Notes: generated from the letters alone by a model not told the origin. Positions 7,621 through 15,710 are shown, counted from the stretch's first letter. The stretch is 48,895 nt of DNA from an uncultured Opitutaceae bacterium (GCA_937958045.1 CALFXL010000034.1:1-48895); one strand, 5' to 3'. Made by a program: numbers and translations.

Positions 7621-8667
7621 GTGAAAATGGAGATAAGCGGCAGCAGGATGGATATTCTTGGCGATTCCGGCTTGGCCGGAGCGGGCGAGGGCGGCATGCT
7701 TGCCGGGGTGAAGCCAACGCAACGAATCGCGAAACGCCGTCGTGACAACGCGCCCGCCGAAATCGCCGCGATCAAAAGCGCCAAGACGCGTGCGCCCGAA
7801 GTGGTCGGACCGGCATTGCTGTCGTCGCAGGTGTCCGGCTCGCGGTATTTTTTTCTCAAGCTCGGCGGCGGACGCGAACGAAGCGGGCTGGCGTTTGGCG
7901 GGCGCGAGTATTGCAATCCCGACTACCGGATCGATCGCGCGTCGTTTGGTTATGCGTTGATCGAACTCGTCGCCGAAGGGGCGGGCTGGGTGCGCATCGG
8001 CGGCGGAGAAAAAATCGAGATTGGCCCGGGCAGTGTGCTGAGTTGTCGTCGGGGCACCGCGCTGAAAATGGCGACCGATCCGGCGCGGCCGATGGTGAAA
8101 TACTTCCTGTGTCTGACGGGCGATGAACCGTTGCGACGTCTCTCGCGCGCGGGTGTGCCGACGGATCGAGTGACGCGGCTCGCGGCGCACGGCGAAGTGC
8201 GCGGTGTATTGGATGATCTGATACGCGAAGGTCAGCGCCCGGGAGAGCGCGCGGCGGAGATTTGCCGCGTCTTGTTTGAGTTGTTGCGCCTGAAACTTGC
8301 CGAAGTGGCGCCGCGCGCGGGCGCCGAGGAAGGTGCCGAGGCGGCGCGTGCGCGGGAGAATTTCCTGCGCTGCAAAACGCTGATCGACGAACGCGCGGAG
8401 CGATTGACGACGTTGGAAGAAGTGGCGGCGGTCGCGCAGTTGGATGTGTCGAGCGTGTGCCGGTTGTTTCGCCGTTTCCAAGGAACGAGTCCGTATCAAT
8501 ATCTGCTGCAGCGAAAGATGAACCTGGCCGCGGAGTTTTTGGTCGACGGTCGTGGGCTCGTGAAAGAGGCTGCGCAGCACGTTGGCTTTGCGGACCCGTA
8601 TCATTTTTCCCGCTGCTTCAAGTCGGTGCATGGCGTGCCTCCGAGCGCCTTGCAGCGTAGGGGGTGA
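7621..8667 (+). CDS. AraC-family transcriptional regulator
   Basis: This is a DNA-binding activator of 348 residues. The C-terminal double helix-turn-helix is clear from about residue 250: TTLEEVAAVAQLDVSSVCRL for the first helix pair, then KEAAQHVGFADPYHFSRCFK for the second, ending in the usual GVPPSAL. The N-terminal half (about 75-200) looks like an AraC cupin ligand domain, with GAGWVRIGGGEKIEIGPGSVL. The reported start is a GTG; ATGs at 7627 and 7648 are alternatives, and the first 50 residues show no family match, so the true start may be further in. It is divergent from the sugar isomerase gene, which suggests it responds to the sugar. No SD sequence is visible. Confidence 0.85.
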   Translation: MKMEISGSRMDILGDSGLAGAGEGGMLAGVKPTQRIAKRRRDNAPAEIAAIKSAKTRAPEVVGPALLSSQVSGSRYFFLKLGGGRERSGLAFGGREYCNPDYRIDRASFGYALIELVAEGAGWVRIGGGEKIEIGPGSVLSCRRGTALKMATDPARPMVKYFLCLTGDEPLRRLSRAGVPTDRVTRLAAHGEVRGVLDDLIREGQRPGERAAEICRVLFELLRLKLAEVAPRAGAEEGAEAARARENFLRCKTLIDERAERLTTLEEVAAVAQLDVSSVCRLFRRFQGTSPYQYLLQRKMNLAAEFLVDGRGLVKEAAQHVGFADPYHFSRCFKSVHGVPPSALQRRG

Positions 8668-8718
8668 GGCGCGGAAATGCGGACGGAGGGGCGCCATGCA
8701 GGCCACGTCGCCATCCCC

Positions 8719-8898
8719 ATGAAAAACAAATTGCCCATCAGCGCGCTGATCGCGCTTGCCGCCGTCACCGGCGTTTCGGCTCAGGGAAATTCGGCGGCGA
8801 ACGCTGAGGGAGTAACTCCCAATGACGAATTCCCAATGGCCAATGACGAATGGGGAAGGTCGAGAAGCGGAGTGGGAGAGGCGGTGGAGATGCGGTGA
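8719..8898 (+). pseudogene. Signal-peptide ORF running into a dispersed repeat (gene remnant?)
   Basis: ATG at 8719 opens a 59-codon frame. Its first 23 residues, MKKN-less but typical (MKNKLPISALIALAAVTGVSA), form a good export signal with an AxA-like end (VSA-Q). After about 12 more residues the frame enters the AATGACGAATTCCCAATGG repeat at 8819 and stops at 8898. I read it as the 5 prime end of a secreted-protein gene whose body was lost or replaced by repeat sequence. It may still be translated as a short peptide. The leader CGCCATCCCC-ATG is of the non-SD type seen in neighbouring genes. Confidence 0.45.
8819..8852. repeat. Degenerate AATGACGAATG-type intergenic repeat
   Basis: CCAATGACGAATTCCCAATG is followed by GCCAATGACGAATGGG. 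It lies inside the 3 prime part of the short signal-peptide ORF. Confidence 0.6.
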
Positions 8899-8914
8899 AG
8901 GAGCGCGTCACGTT

Positions 8915-8942
8915 GGGAGCGCCGGCCGGCGGCCGGCGCTCC
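8915..8942. repeat. REP-like palindrome with perfect 12-bp arms
   Basis: GGAGCGCCGGCC (8916-8927), loop GGC, GGCCGGCGCTCC (8931-8942). This is the most perfect palindrome of the family in the window. It lies 111 bases upstream of the gspG start. Confidence 0.8.
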
Positions 8943-9052
8943 TGCGCGCTTCGCGAAATTTCCGAAACCCGTTCTCGCCATTGGCGTCATCAACCTCTGC
9001 CTCTGCGCGCGCTCGACAAACACGCGACAGCGGTCGTTTATCCATCCCCACC

Positions 9053-9532
9053 ATGACCCCCTCTATCAGCCATTCGTTGCGCCGTGGACTGCGTCACGCA
9101 CGTCGCGCTTTCTCGCTTCTGGAAATCCTGGTCGTGCTCGCGATCCTCGCGCTGCTCGCCACGCTTGTGATCTCGAATCTCGATTCGATGTTTGGTGGCG
9201 CGCAGAAGGACACGGCGCAGATGTTTGTGCAGCAGAGCCTCAACGTGCCGTTGCAGGCCTATCGCATGCACATGGGCACATACCCGAGCACGGCGGAAGG
9301 TTTGAATGCGTTGGTGACGCCCCCGGCGAACAAAGCCGATCGCTGGCGCGGTCCTTACGTGAAGGAACAGTCCGGCATCCCGCTCGATCCGTGGAAGAAC
9401 CCGTATCAATACCGATTCCCCGGCGTGAAAAATAAGAACAGCTACGACCTCTGGTCGATGGGACCGGATGGCCAGGACGGTACTGCGGACGACATCGGTA
9501 ATTGGTCCACCGCCTCGACGGAGAATAAATAA
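9053..9532 (+). CDS. gspG: Type II secretion major pseudopilin GspG
   Basis: GspG is the main subunit of the periplasmic pseudopilus that pushes folded exoproteins through the outer-membrane secretin. The 159-residue product starts with a short basic leader, then the class III signal ARRA-FSLLEILVVLAILALLATL, with Ala in place of the usual Gly before the cleavage site and Glu at +5. The C-terminal part carries the GspG hallmarks: YRMHMGTYPSTAEGLNALV, then WGxPYQYRFPG-like KNPYQYRFPG and the calcium-loop region SMGPDGQDGTADDI. An open frame extends to 8822, but it crosses a repeat and a REP. The ATG at 9053 gives the expected length. It is first of seven genes reading gspG to gspM. Confidence 0.93.
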   Translation: MTPSISHSLRRGLRHARRAFSLLEILVVLAILALLATLVISNLDSMFGGAQKDTAQMFVQQSLNVPLQAYRMHMGTYPSTAEGLNALVTPPANKADRWRGPYVKEQSGIPLDPWKNPYQYRFPGVKNKNSYDLWSMGPDGQDGTADDIGNWSTASTENK

Positions 9533-9561
9533 GTCGCGGCCCGATTTCTCTTTTTGCCGAC

Positions 9562-10095
9562 GTGAGCGTCATCCGATTGTCGTCCCGCCGGCTCCGGCGC
9601 GCCTTCACTTTGTTGGAGGTGCTGATGACGCTGGCGTTGATCGGTCTCATCACGAGCGTGCTCGTGGTGGGCGCGAACGCGTTGTTCGCTGAAGACGCGG
9701 CGACGCCGGAAGATGTTTTCTGGCAGGCCGTGAATGCCGCGCGCAAACAGGCGCTGCTGAGTGGACGCGATGTGCGGTTGACGTACGTGCCGGCGGAGCG
9801 GGAGACGCCGGCGGCGCTCGCGATTCAAGGGGTGGGCGTCGCGGAAACATTTCCCTTTAGCGGGAAGTCCGATGTGAAAATCGACTTCCTCTCGCTCGCC
9901 AAGGCGCGCTCGGCGATCCTCGTCGGCGGCCAGATGTTGGAAACGAACACCATGCCTGCCGTGACGTTTTTCGGCGACGGCACCTGCATGCCTTTTCGCG
10001 CGCAAATTCGGGTCGGCACCAATCCGGCGCGCACGCTTATGATCGATCCGTGGACATGTGCCGCGGTGCTCCCGAAAGAAGAGCAGAGATTATGA
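9562..10095 (+). CDS. gspH: Type II secretion minor pseudopilin GspH
   Basis: This 177-residue prepilin-like protein has the signal LRRA-FTLLEVLMTLALIGLITSVLVVG. Minor pseudopilins H, I, J and K cap the tip of the pseudopilus. The globular part is poorly conserved; the start DVFWQAVNAARKQALLSGRDVRLTY is typical of GspH, which has an early alpha helix with ARxxALxxG-like words. I use the GTG at 9562; no other start precedes the signal. Its stop overlaps the next start (ATGA). Assignment as GspH comes from this motif and from gene order. Confidence 0.8.
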   Translation: MSVIRLSSRRLRRAFTLLEVLMTLALIGLITSVLVVGANALFAEDAATPEDVFWQAVNAARKQALLSGRDVRLTYVPAERETPAALAIQGVGVAETFPFSGKSDVKIDFLSLAKARSAILVGGQMLETNTMPAVTFFGDGTCMPFRAQIRVGTNPARTLMIDPWTCAAVLPKEEQRL

Positions 10096-10577
10096 CGACG
10101 CGTCGGCGAAACTCATTTCGTGCGCGGCGCGCGTTCACGCTGCTGGAGGTGCTGGTGGCGCTCGCGGTGTTTGTACTGATGGGCGTGGTAATCGCGTCGA
10201 GTTATTTGAACGTGCTCAATGCCTACGAAGTGGCGGCGCGATCGGTGACGCGCGATGACGACGTGCGCTTCGCGCGTTCGGTCATGATGGCCGAAGCCGA
10301 TCTCGATGTGGTGGAGCGCGGTGCGGAGTTCGATGGCGCGGGCGGGCGTCGCATTCGTTGGAGCACAACGGTGGCGCCGACGACGATTGCGGATTTGTTT
10401 GAAGTCACGTTCGTCTGCGAAATCACCGGCCCGGACATCGACGGCACGGAACGCGTGGAGGAGAAATTTCGGTTGTTGCGGCCGACGTGGTCGCAACCGG
10501 TCGATCGCGACAAGCTTCGCGGCGAAGCGCGCAATCGCATCGTGGAAATCCAGCAACAACAAGGAGGCGCTCGATGA
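10092..10577 (+). CDS. gspI: Type II secretion minor pseudopilin GspI
   Basis: The product has 161 residues with the prepilin signal ARRA-FTLLEVLVALAVFVLMGVVIASS. GspI is the core minor pseudopilin that nucleates the GspI-J-K tip complex. Start ATG 10092 overlaps the gspH stop by four bases and gives a compact basic leader (MTTRRRNSFRARRA). The rest (RDDDVRFARSVMMAEADLD) fits a GspI-like helix, followed by low-conservation sequence and a Gln-rich end. No SD sequence is needed if translation is coupled. Identity relies on position between gspH and gspJ. Confidence 0.78.
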   Translation: MTTRRRNSFRARRAFTLLEVLVALAVFVLMGVVIASSYLNVLNAYEVAARSVTRDDDVRFARSVMMAEADLDVVERGAEFDGAGGRRIRWSTTVAPTTIADLFEVTFVCEITGPDIDGTERVEEKFRLLRPTWSQPVDRDKLRGEARNRIVEIQQQQGGAR

Positions 10578-11242
10578 TCGCGAAACGCTCCTGGGCCCAT
10601 CGCGCGCGACGCGCGTTCACGCTGCTCGAAATCCTCATCGCGCTGGCGATCGTCGCGCTCGTGATGGTGGCGATGAACACGCTCATCTTTTCCATGGGCG
10701 AACTCTGGGGGCAGAACAGCGATCTGCGTTTGTTCGAACTGCATGTGCGCAATGTGAGCCGCTACCTCGAGCGCGAACTCCAGACGGCCGCGTTGCCGCC
10801 GTATGCGACGACGACCGATCCGGGCATCACCGTGCAGGAAGTTCGGGCGGAGAACGGCATTACGGAAAATCTGCTCACCTTCGAATTGCCCGAAGGCAGC
10901 CGCATCTTCGCGTGGCCTGAGCGCCCGCTGCCCGACGTCGTGTGTTCGCTCGCGATGCGCGAACGCGAGGGGCTTTTCATGCTCTGGCATTCGCGACTGG
11001 AGAAACGATTCACCGACGAAGCTCCGCGCGAGGCGCTGGTGTCGCCGCTCGTGACGGAGATGACGTACGAGTATTACGACACGGATTTCAAAAATTGGAA
11101 AAGCGAACGCACGCTGCGCAAAGATCCCACGGGCGCGTTTGTAGTGCCTGACCGGATACGCCTCGTGTTCACATACGATAAGCGCAAGATCGAGTCGGTG
11201 ATCGGCGTGCCCTCAAGTGTGCAAGGAGTGCCGATGCTGTGA
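10574..11242 (+). CDS. gspJ: Type II secretion minor pseudopilin GspJ
   Basis: The product has 222 residues with the prepilin signal ARRA-FTLLEILIALAIVALVMVAMNTL, again Ala at -1 and Glu at +5. GspJ is a larger tip subunit; length and the order I-J-K support the call. ATG 10574 overlaps the gspI stop (ATGA) and is preceded by a strong SD sequence, AAGGAGG at 10561-10567, with a 6-base gap. The stop overlaps the gspK start. Confidence 0.8.
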   Translation: MIAKRSWAHRARRAFTLLEILIALAIVALVMVAMNTLIFSMGELWGQNSDLRLFELHVRNVSRYLERELQTAALPPYATTTDPGITVQEVRAENGITENLLTFELPEGSRIFAWPERPLPDVVCSLAMREREGLFMLWHSRLEKRFTDEAPREALVSPLVTEMTYEYYDTDFKNWKSERTLRKDPTGAFVVPDRIRLVFTYDKRKIESVIGVPSSVQGVPML

Positions 11243-12405
11243 TGAACCCCGCTGCGTTCCATTTCTCCGCAAATCATCGCGCGCGCCGACGTCGCGGTTC
11301 GGTGCTCATCATTGTGCTGATCACGATGATGTTCGCCGTGGCGGCGCTCACATTGTTCATGGAGAAGGCGAGCACCGACCTCATCGTGGAAGCGCGCGAT
11401 GCGACCGATGCGCGCCTACGCAGCGAAGCGTATTCGGCGCTCGAGACGACGCTCGCGGTGCTGGTGGATTTTCGCGACGTGCTCGGCGGATTGCGCAATC
11501 CCTCGGAAGGATGGAGCGATCCGCTCGCGTTTGCCGGCTACCAACCGCAGGAAGATCGCGAAGTGGAAATCTCGTTCGAAGACGAGAGCGGCAAAGTCTC
11601 TCTGCCCAATGCGACGCCGGAGATGCTCGTGAACTTGTTCAAGTATTGGGATCTCTCGCAAAATGACGCCGAGCGACTCGCGGATGCGCTGCTCGGGTGG
11701 ATGCGCAAAGAGCATGTCCCGATGTCGGTCGCGTCGCCCACGGCGATGGACTACGACCGCGGCGATCTTCCCTACGTGCCGCCGCAACGTTCGCTGCGCT
11801 CGTTCGAAGAGCTGCGGGCGATCGAGTATGCGCGCGAAGTGTTTTTCGACGAAAAGGGAAATCCCACGGACCTGTATCGCCGATTCGCGCAGACCTTTTC
11901 GCTCTATAATTTTCGTCAGCCCAATCTGAACTCGGCCGCGCCCGATCTGCTGGCGGTCTATGGCGTGGACGATCCGCAGCAGCGCGAGCGGTTGCAGGAT
12001 TATCTTCAAGGCCGAGGCATGTATCAGGCGAATGGCGCGGGCGTGTTCAAATCGGAAGCGGACGTGGCGGGTGTGCTCGGCGCGCGCTCGCCGCTCGCCG
12101 GACGCGTCGGCACACAGATTTCGGCGCTGCGCGTGCACGTGACGGTGCGCGAAGGCATGAACGCGTATCGACTTTCGGCATTGGTCGCGATGACCAATGG
12201 CGTGCGCGCGCCGGAAGCGGGCGATTTGAATCGCACGAACAACAATGCGGGTAACTCCAGCGCCGCAGGAGCGTCTGCGGGGAATACGTCTCGTTCGACC
12301 CGCAACGCCACGGTGAAAAGTCTCAATTACCCATTTACTCTCTTGGAAATCCGCGAAAACGGTGCGATTCCCGACCGCGATCAAACGGATACGTCCAGCA
12401 ACTGA
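11242..12405 (+). CDS. gspK: Type II secretion minor pseudopilin GspK
   Basis: The 387-residue product is the large tip subunit. The signal RRRRG-SVLIIVLITMMFAVAALTLF has Gly at -1 and, as normal for GspK, no Glu at +5. A large globular part follows, with helix-hairpin-helix-like segments typical of GspK: VNLFKYWDLSQNDAERLADALLGWM and LNSAAPDLLAVYGVDD. The C-terminus is Asn/Ser/Ala-rich. The start ATG 11242 overlaps the gspJ stop; a GTG three bases earlier (11239) is an alternative. Confidence 0.85.
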   Translation: MNPAAFHFSANHRARRRRGSVLIIVLITMMFAVAALTLFMEKASTDLIVEARDATDARLRSEAYSALETTLAVLVDFRDVLGGLRNPSEGWSDPLAFAGYQPQEDREVEISFEDESGKVSLPNATPEMLVNLFKYWDLSQNDAERLADALLGWMRKEHVPMSVASPTAMDYDRGDLPYVPPQRSLRSFEELRAIEYAREVFFDEKGNPTDLYRRFAQTFSLYNFRQPNLNSAAPDLLAVYGVDDPQQRERLQDYLQGRGMYQANGAGVFKSEADVAGVLGARSPLAGRVGTQISALRVHVTVREGMNAYRLSALVAMTNGVRAPEAGDLNRTNNNAGNSSAAGASAGNTSRSTRNATVKSLNYPFTLLEIRENGAIPDRDQTDTSSN

Positions 12406-12407
12406 GC

Positions 12408-13550
12408 ATGACATCCCCGAAGCCCCGATTCTCTCTCGCCGCTCCGCCACCTAAAATCGTCGTGTTGCCCGATGCGCAGTTTTTCGTGCGCGTGGTGCCG
12501 GTGCCCGGTGCCGCCACGGCTGCGGATGTCGCCACGCAAGTCGAGCTCGCGCTGGAGATGCTTGCGCCGTTCCCCGTGGCGCAGATGTATCACGGTTATT
12601 TCTGGCGTCCGGGCTCGCAAAACGCGCTCGTTTACGCGGCGTACCGGAAACGTTTCACCACGGAACAAACGGAATCGTGGGCCGATGCCGAAGCGGTGTT
12701 GCCGGCGTTTGCGATGCTCGTCGGCGCGAAGACCGGCGGCGCGCTCGTGTTATTGCACAGCGAGGAGAGTATCACGGCGCTTGAATGGCGCGGCGAAGAT
12801 CCGGTGCCGGCATCGGTGACGACGCGTCCGTTGCCGCCCGAGGCCGACGACGCGACGCGAGAAGCGGTGCGCGCGGAGCTGATCAATCAAGTTGGAGCCA
12901 CGGTGCGTGTGGTCGATGTGCGCGAAACGCCGACGTACGATCCGGACTCGGATGATGGCGAACTCGCGTTTCGTGCGGGCGAAATTTCCACGGTCTACGA
13001 TCGCGAGACGCTCGATGGACTCGACGTGCGCGACAAAGACGATCTCGCGATACGCCGCCGTGCGCGGTCGCGCGATTTGTTGTTGTGGCGGATTTTTGTC
13101 GGAAGCGCGGCGGCGATTGTCTGCGCGCTGTTGCTCGAGCTCGCGATGGTCGGCGGCAAAGTCTGGCAGAAAGGACGCGTGGCGGTCGTCAATCAACGCG
13201 CGTCCACCGTCGCCGACATCAACAAAGCGAACGATCTGGCGACGCGCATCGAAGAACTTTCGACCAAGCGGCTGCTTCCGTTTGAGATGATTGATCTGGT
13301 GAAATCGAAGATGCCGCCCTCAGTGATCTTCACGCGGGTGACGACGACGACCGGCGCGCTCTACACGCTCGACGTGCGCGGACAAACCAACGTTCCCAAC
13401 GACGTGGTTGCGTACCAATCGCTGCTCAGCGGGTTGCCCGAGTGCGAAGAAGTGCGCGTCGAGGAGCAGGACACGCGCGGCGGTCTCACGCATTTCCGCC
13501 TCAAAGTGACCTTCAAACCCGGCGCGGTGAAACCGGAGGGACAATCATGA
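12408..13550 (+). CDS. gspL: Type II secretion inner-membrane assembly protein GspL-like
   Basis: The 380-residue product has a cytoplasmic N-terminal half (about 1-225), one membrane segment (RIFVGSAAAIVCALLLELAMVGG, about 226-249) and a periplasmic end with a ferredoxin-like domain. This is the topology of GspL, which links the GspE ATPase to the pseudopilus. N-terminal sequence similarity to classical GspL is weak (KIVVLPDAQFFVRVVPVPG), as is common in Verrucomicrobia and Planctomycetes. It starts 2 bases after the gspK stop and overlaps gspM. A PilM/PilN-like relationship cannot be excluded. The call depends partly on position. Confidence 0.7.
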   Translation: MTSPKPRFSLAAPPPKIVVLPDAQFFVRVVPVPGAATAADVATQVELALEMLAPFPVAQMYHGYFWRPGSQNALVYAAYRKRFTTEQTESWADAEAVLPAFAMLVGAKTGGALVLLHSEESITALEWRGEDPVPASVTTRPLPPEADDATREAVRAELINQVGATVRVVDVRETPTYDPDSDDGELAFRAGEISTVYDRETLDGLDVRDKDDLAIRRRARSRDLLLWRIFVGSAAAIVCALLLELAMVGGKVWQKGRVAVVNQRASTVADINKANDLATRIEELSTKRLLPFEMIDLVKSKMPPSVIFTRVTTTTGALYTLDVRGQTNVPNDVVAYQSLLSGLPECEEVRVEEQDTRGGLTHFRLKVTFKPGAVKPEGQS

Positions 13551-14074
13551 AAGGCTATTTTCTGACACGCGCTCTGCGCGAAAAAATCCTGTTGGTGGTG
13601 CTGGTCGTCGGTGCGGCGGCGATGTGGTTGTCGTCGGCCGGCGAGCGCGCGGGCCGCTTGTGGCGACAAGTGCAGGCCACCTCGACGGACCTCCGCGTGC
13701 AGGAGATGGTTTTGGGGCAGCGCGAGGAAATCGAAGCGCGTTCTCATGCCGCGGTTGAACGTCTCGATCCCGCGCGAACGTTTGATCCCGTGCGCCTGCA
13801 ATCGGAGGTGAACACGATCGCCAATCTCGCCGGACTCGGCGCGAAGACGAACATCAGCGGCGCGCCCACCGATAGCGCCGGGCAGATCGCCGTGCACAGC
13901 GTGCAGGTGACGGTGAACAACGCGGATTATCCGTCGCTGGTGAAATTTTATACCGAGCTGCAGAAACGCTCGCCGTATCTCGGCATCGAACAATTCGATC
14001 TCCTGGCGAGCCCGCCCGGCAGCGCGAATCTGCGTCAATCGTTGCGCGTGTCGTCGGTGGAAATCGTGCGATAA
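13547..14074 (+). CDS. gspM: Type II secretion protein GspM-like
   Basis: This small bitopic protein of 175 residues has a short cytoplasmic start (MKGYFLTRALREK), a membrane helix (ILLVVLVVGAAAMWLSSAG) and a periplasmic coiled-coil plus ferredoxin-like region ending VSSVEIVR. GspM pairs with GspL in the inner-membrane platform. Start ATG 13547 overlaps the gspL stop (ATGA) and has a good SD sequence, GGAGGG at 13535-13540. Family identity rests on topology, length and order. It is last in the plus-strand operon; beyond it are only repeats. Confidence 0.68.
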   Translation: MKGYFLTRALREKILLVVLVVGAAAMWLSSAGERAGRLWRQVQATSTDLRVQEMVLGQREEIEARSHAAVERLDPARTFDPVRLQSEVNTIANLAGLGAKTNISGAPTDSAGQIAVHSVQVTVNNADYPSLVKFYTELQKRSPYLGIEQFDLLASPPGSANLRQSLRVSSVEIVR

Positions 14075-14077
14075 GCG

Positions 14078-14160
14078 AAATGGGAAATCCGAAGGCCGAA
14101 TGACGGAATCGGAAGGCCGTCGGATGAAGTCCGAATGACGAAGGCCCAATGACGAATGAC
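14078..14160. repeat. Degenerate GAATGACGAATG / AATCCGAAGGCC repeat tract
   Basis: About 80 bases of imperfect units (AAATCCGAAGGCCGAATGAC, GGAATCGGAAGGCC, GTCCGAATGACGAAGGCC, AATGACGAATGACC) lie between the convergent gspM and gspF genes. This is the longest tract of this family in the window. Confidence 0.65.
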
Positions 14161-14216
14161 CCGTGAGGAAAGGCCGCTGGCCGTCGAAGGTCGAGCGCTC
14201 GGTTTTGGGGTGTTAG

Positions 14217-14246
14217 CTCTGCGCCCTCCGCGTCTCCGCGGTGAAA
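14217..14246. repeat. CTCTGCGCCCTCCGCG-type interspersed repeat
   Basis: CTCTGCGCCCTCCGCGTCTC is followed by CGCGGTGAA. It is the fifth copy of the family seen at 4471-5810. No terminator is evident in the gspM/gspF convergent gap (14075-14334). Confidence 0.6.
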
Positions 14247-14334
14247 GGTTTGTTGCCGGCGCGCCGCCGCCGCTCCGGGCCTGCTTTCATTAATCGTGCA
14301 ATCCTGCCCGTGCCGCAGCGTCGTTTGAATCCCG

Positions 14335-15597
14335 TTACGATTTGAACGACGCGCTGAGTTGAAAGACGGCGCTGACGATGGAGTAGGCGAGGAAGCCGAC
14401 GAAAACGAACACGCTGATGAGCACCGCGCTCGCGATGACCTTGGTGAAGGTCGAGAGCTGGTTGGAGACTTCCTTCTGATACGCCACGGAAATTTTCTTC
14501 AAGCTCGGCACGATGTTGCCGGTGTTTTCGCCGATGGCCATCTGGTCGAGCACGAGCGGCGGGAAACAATCGGTGCGCACCAAGGCGCGCGAAAGGCTTT
14601 CGCCCTCAAGCACGCGATCGGTGGCTTCTTCGAATGCCTGACGATGTTTCACATTGAGAATCTGGCGGCCCGTCATTTTGAGCGCTTCGGCGGTGGTGAT
14701 GCCGTTTTCGAGCAGGACCGAAAGCGTCTGGCTGAACGCGAGCACGGTTTGATTGACCGCGAATTTTCCGACGAGCGGCAACTTGAGCAGCCACGCATCC
14801 GTCGTTTCGCGTCCGGCAGGGGTCGCGCGCCAGCGCCAGAAACTCAGAATGCCAAAAACGGCGGCGCCGATGACAAACACGCCGTAGCGCAACGCGAAGT
14901 CAGACATGCCGACGAGAATCGCGGTGGAGGTCGGCAGCTTGCCGCCGAGCGAGGTGAGCAGGCCTTGCAAACGGGGCAGGAGAAAGAAGAGGAAAAACAA
15001 AATCACGCCGCCGGCCACGAACATCATGAAGACCGGATAAACCATGGCGGCGACGAACTGGCGGCGCAGTTCGCGCTGCTCGACGAGGTGCGCGATCAGA
15101 CGACGAAGCACTTCCTGCAAGCTGCCCGTGGCTTCACCCGCTTGGATGAGATTGATGGTGGCGCCGTCGAAGACTTCGGGGAAGTCGGCCATCGCGCGCG
15201 ACAAGGTCGCACCTTCGCTGAGACGTTCCCAGAGACCGCCGCAGAGGACCTTGAGCTTCGGCTCCTGAATACGCTGCGCGAGCAGCCGCACGCTTTCACC
15301 GGCCGAGAGCCCGCTGGAGATCAGATCTTCGAGCGCTTGCAAAAAGGGCAGGCGATCGCCGCGGGAAAGTTTTTTGGCGATGCCGGTGCGCTTCGGAGAG
15401 ATCACCGCCGCGGGCGCGGGAGTGCCGCGACGCGATTTGCGCGTGTCGGTGCGTGTTGTCGTGGCTTCTTCAATGCGGATCGGCTGAAGCCCGCGCGCGC
15501 CGAGCAGACGCAGCACATCCTTGCGGCTGGCCGCTTCCAACGTGGAGGAAACGGACTGACCGGAGCGGTCGCGAGCGGTGTAGGCGAAGCGAGGCAT
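14335..15597 (-). CDS. gspF: Type II secretion inner-membrane platform protein GspF
   Basis: GspF/PilC-type polytopic protein of 420 residues. The N-terminal domain starts MPRFAYTARDRSGQ, as in the family. Two repeated GspF cytoplasmic domains, about 82-180 and 285-385, carry the repeat motif: LEDLISSGLSAGESVRLL and LSVLLENGITTAEALKM. Each is followed by a GE-TG motif, QAGEATGSLQEVL and AIGENTGNIVPSL. Membrane segments lie near 186-207, 237-253 and 385-412. It rotates or rearranges pseudopilins using GspE ATPase energy. It is last in the minus-strand gspD-gspE-gspF group, with 180 bases of repeat-rich spacer before it. The leader lacks an SD sequence. Confidence 0.95.
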   Translation of the reverse strand: MPRFAYTARDRSGQSVSSTLEAASRKDVLRLLGARGLQPIRIEEATTTRTDTRKSRRGTPAPAAVISPKRTGIAKKLSRGDRLPFLQALEDLISSGLSAGESVRLLAQRIQEPKLKVLCGGLWERLSEGATLSRAMADFPEVFDGATINLIQAGEATGSLQEVLRRLIAHLVEQRELRRQFVAAMVYPVFMMFVAGGVILFFLFFLLPRLQGLLTSLGGKLPTSTAILVGMSDFALRYGVFVIGAAVFGILSFWRWRATPAGRETTDAWLLKLPLVGKFAVNQTVLAFSQTLSVLLENGITTAEALKMTGRQILNVKHRQAFEEATDRVLEGESLSRALVRTDCFPPLVLDQMAIGENTGNIVPSLKKISVAYQKEVSNQLSTFTKVIASAVLISVFVFVGFLAYSIVSAVFQLSASFKS

Positions 15598-15601
15598 TTT
15601 A

Positions 15602-15633
15602 GGAAATCCGAAGGGCGAAAGACGAATGGCGAA
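15602..15633. repeat. Degenerate AATCCGAAGGGCGAA / GACGAATGG repeat
   Basis: GGAAATCCGAAGGGCGAAAG is followed by ACGAATGGCG. It is inverted relative to the copy at 15711-15760. Confidence 0.6.
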
Positions 15634-15710
15634 GGGGATGGGGCGAAACGGGGTGCGCGGTGCGCCTGCGGAGCGAATTCATGGCGTCACGGATCATTGC
15701 TCACGGTCCT

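Noticed and set aside
8822..9052. N-terminal extension of gspG
   Set aside because: The extension would translate a repeat tract and a REP palindrome; the prepilin leader begins at 9053.
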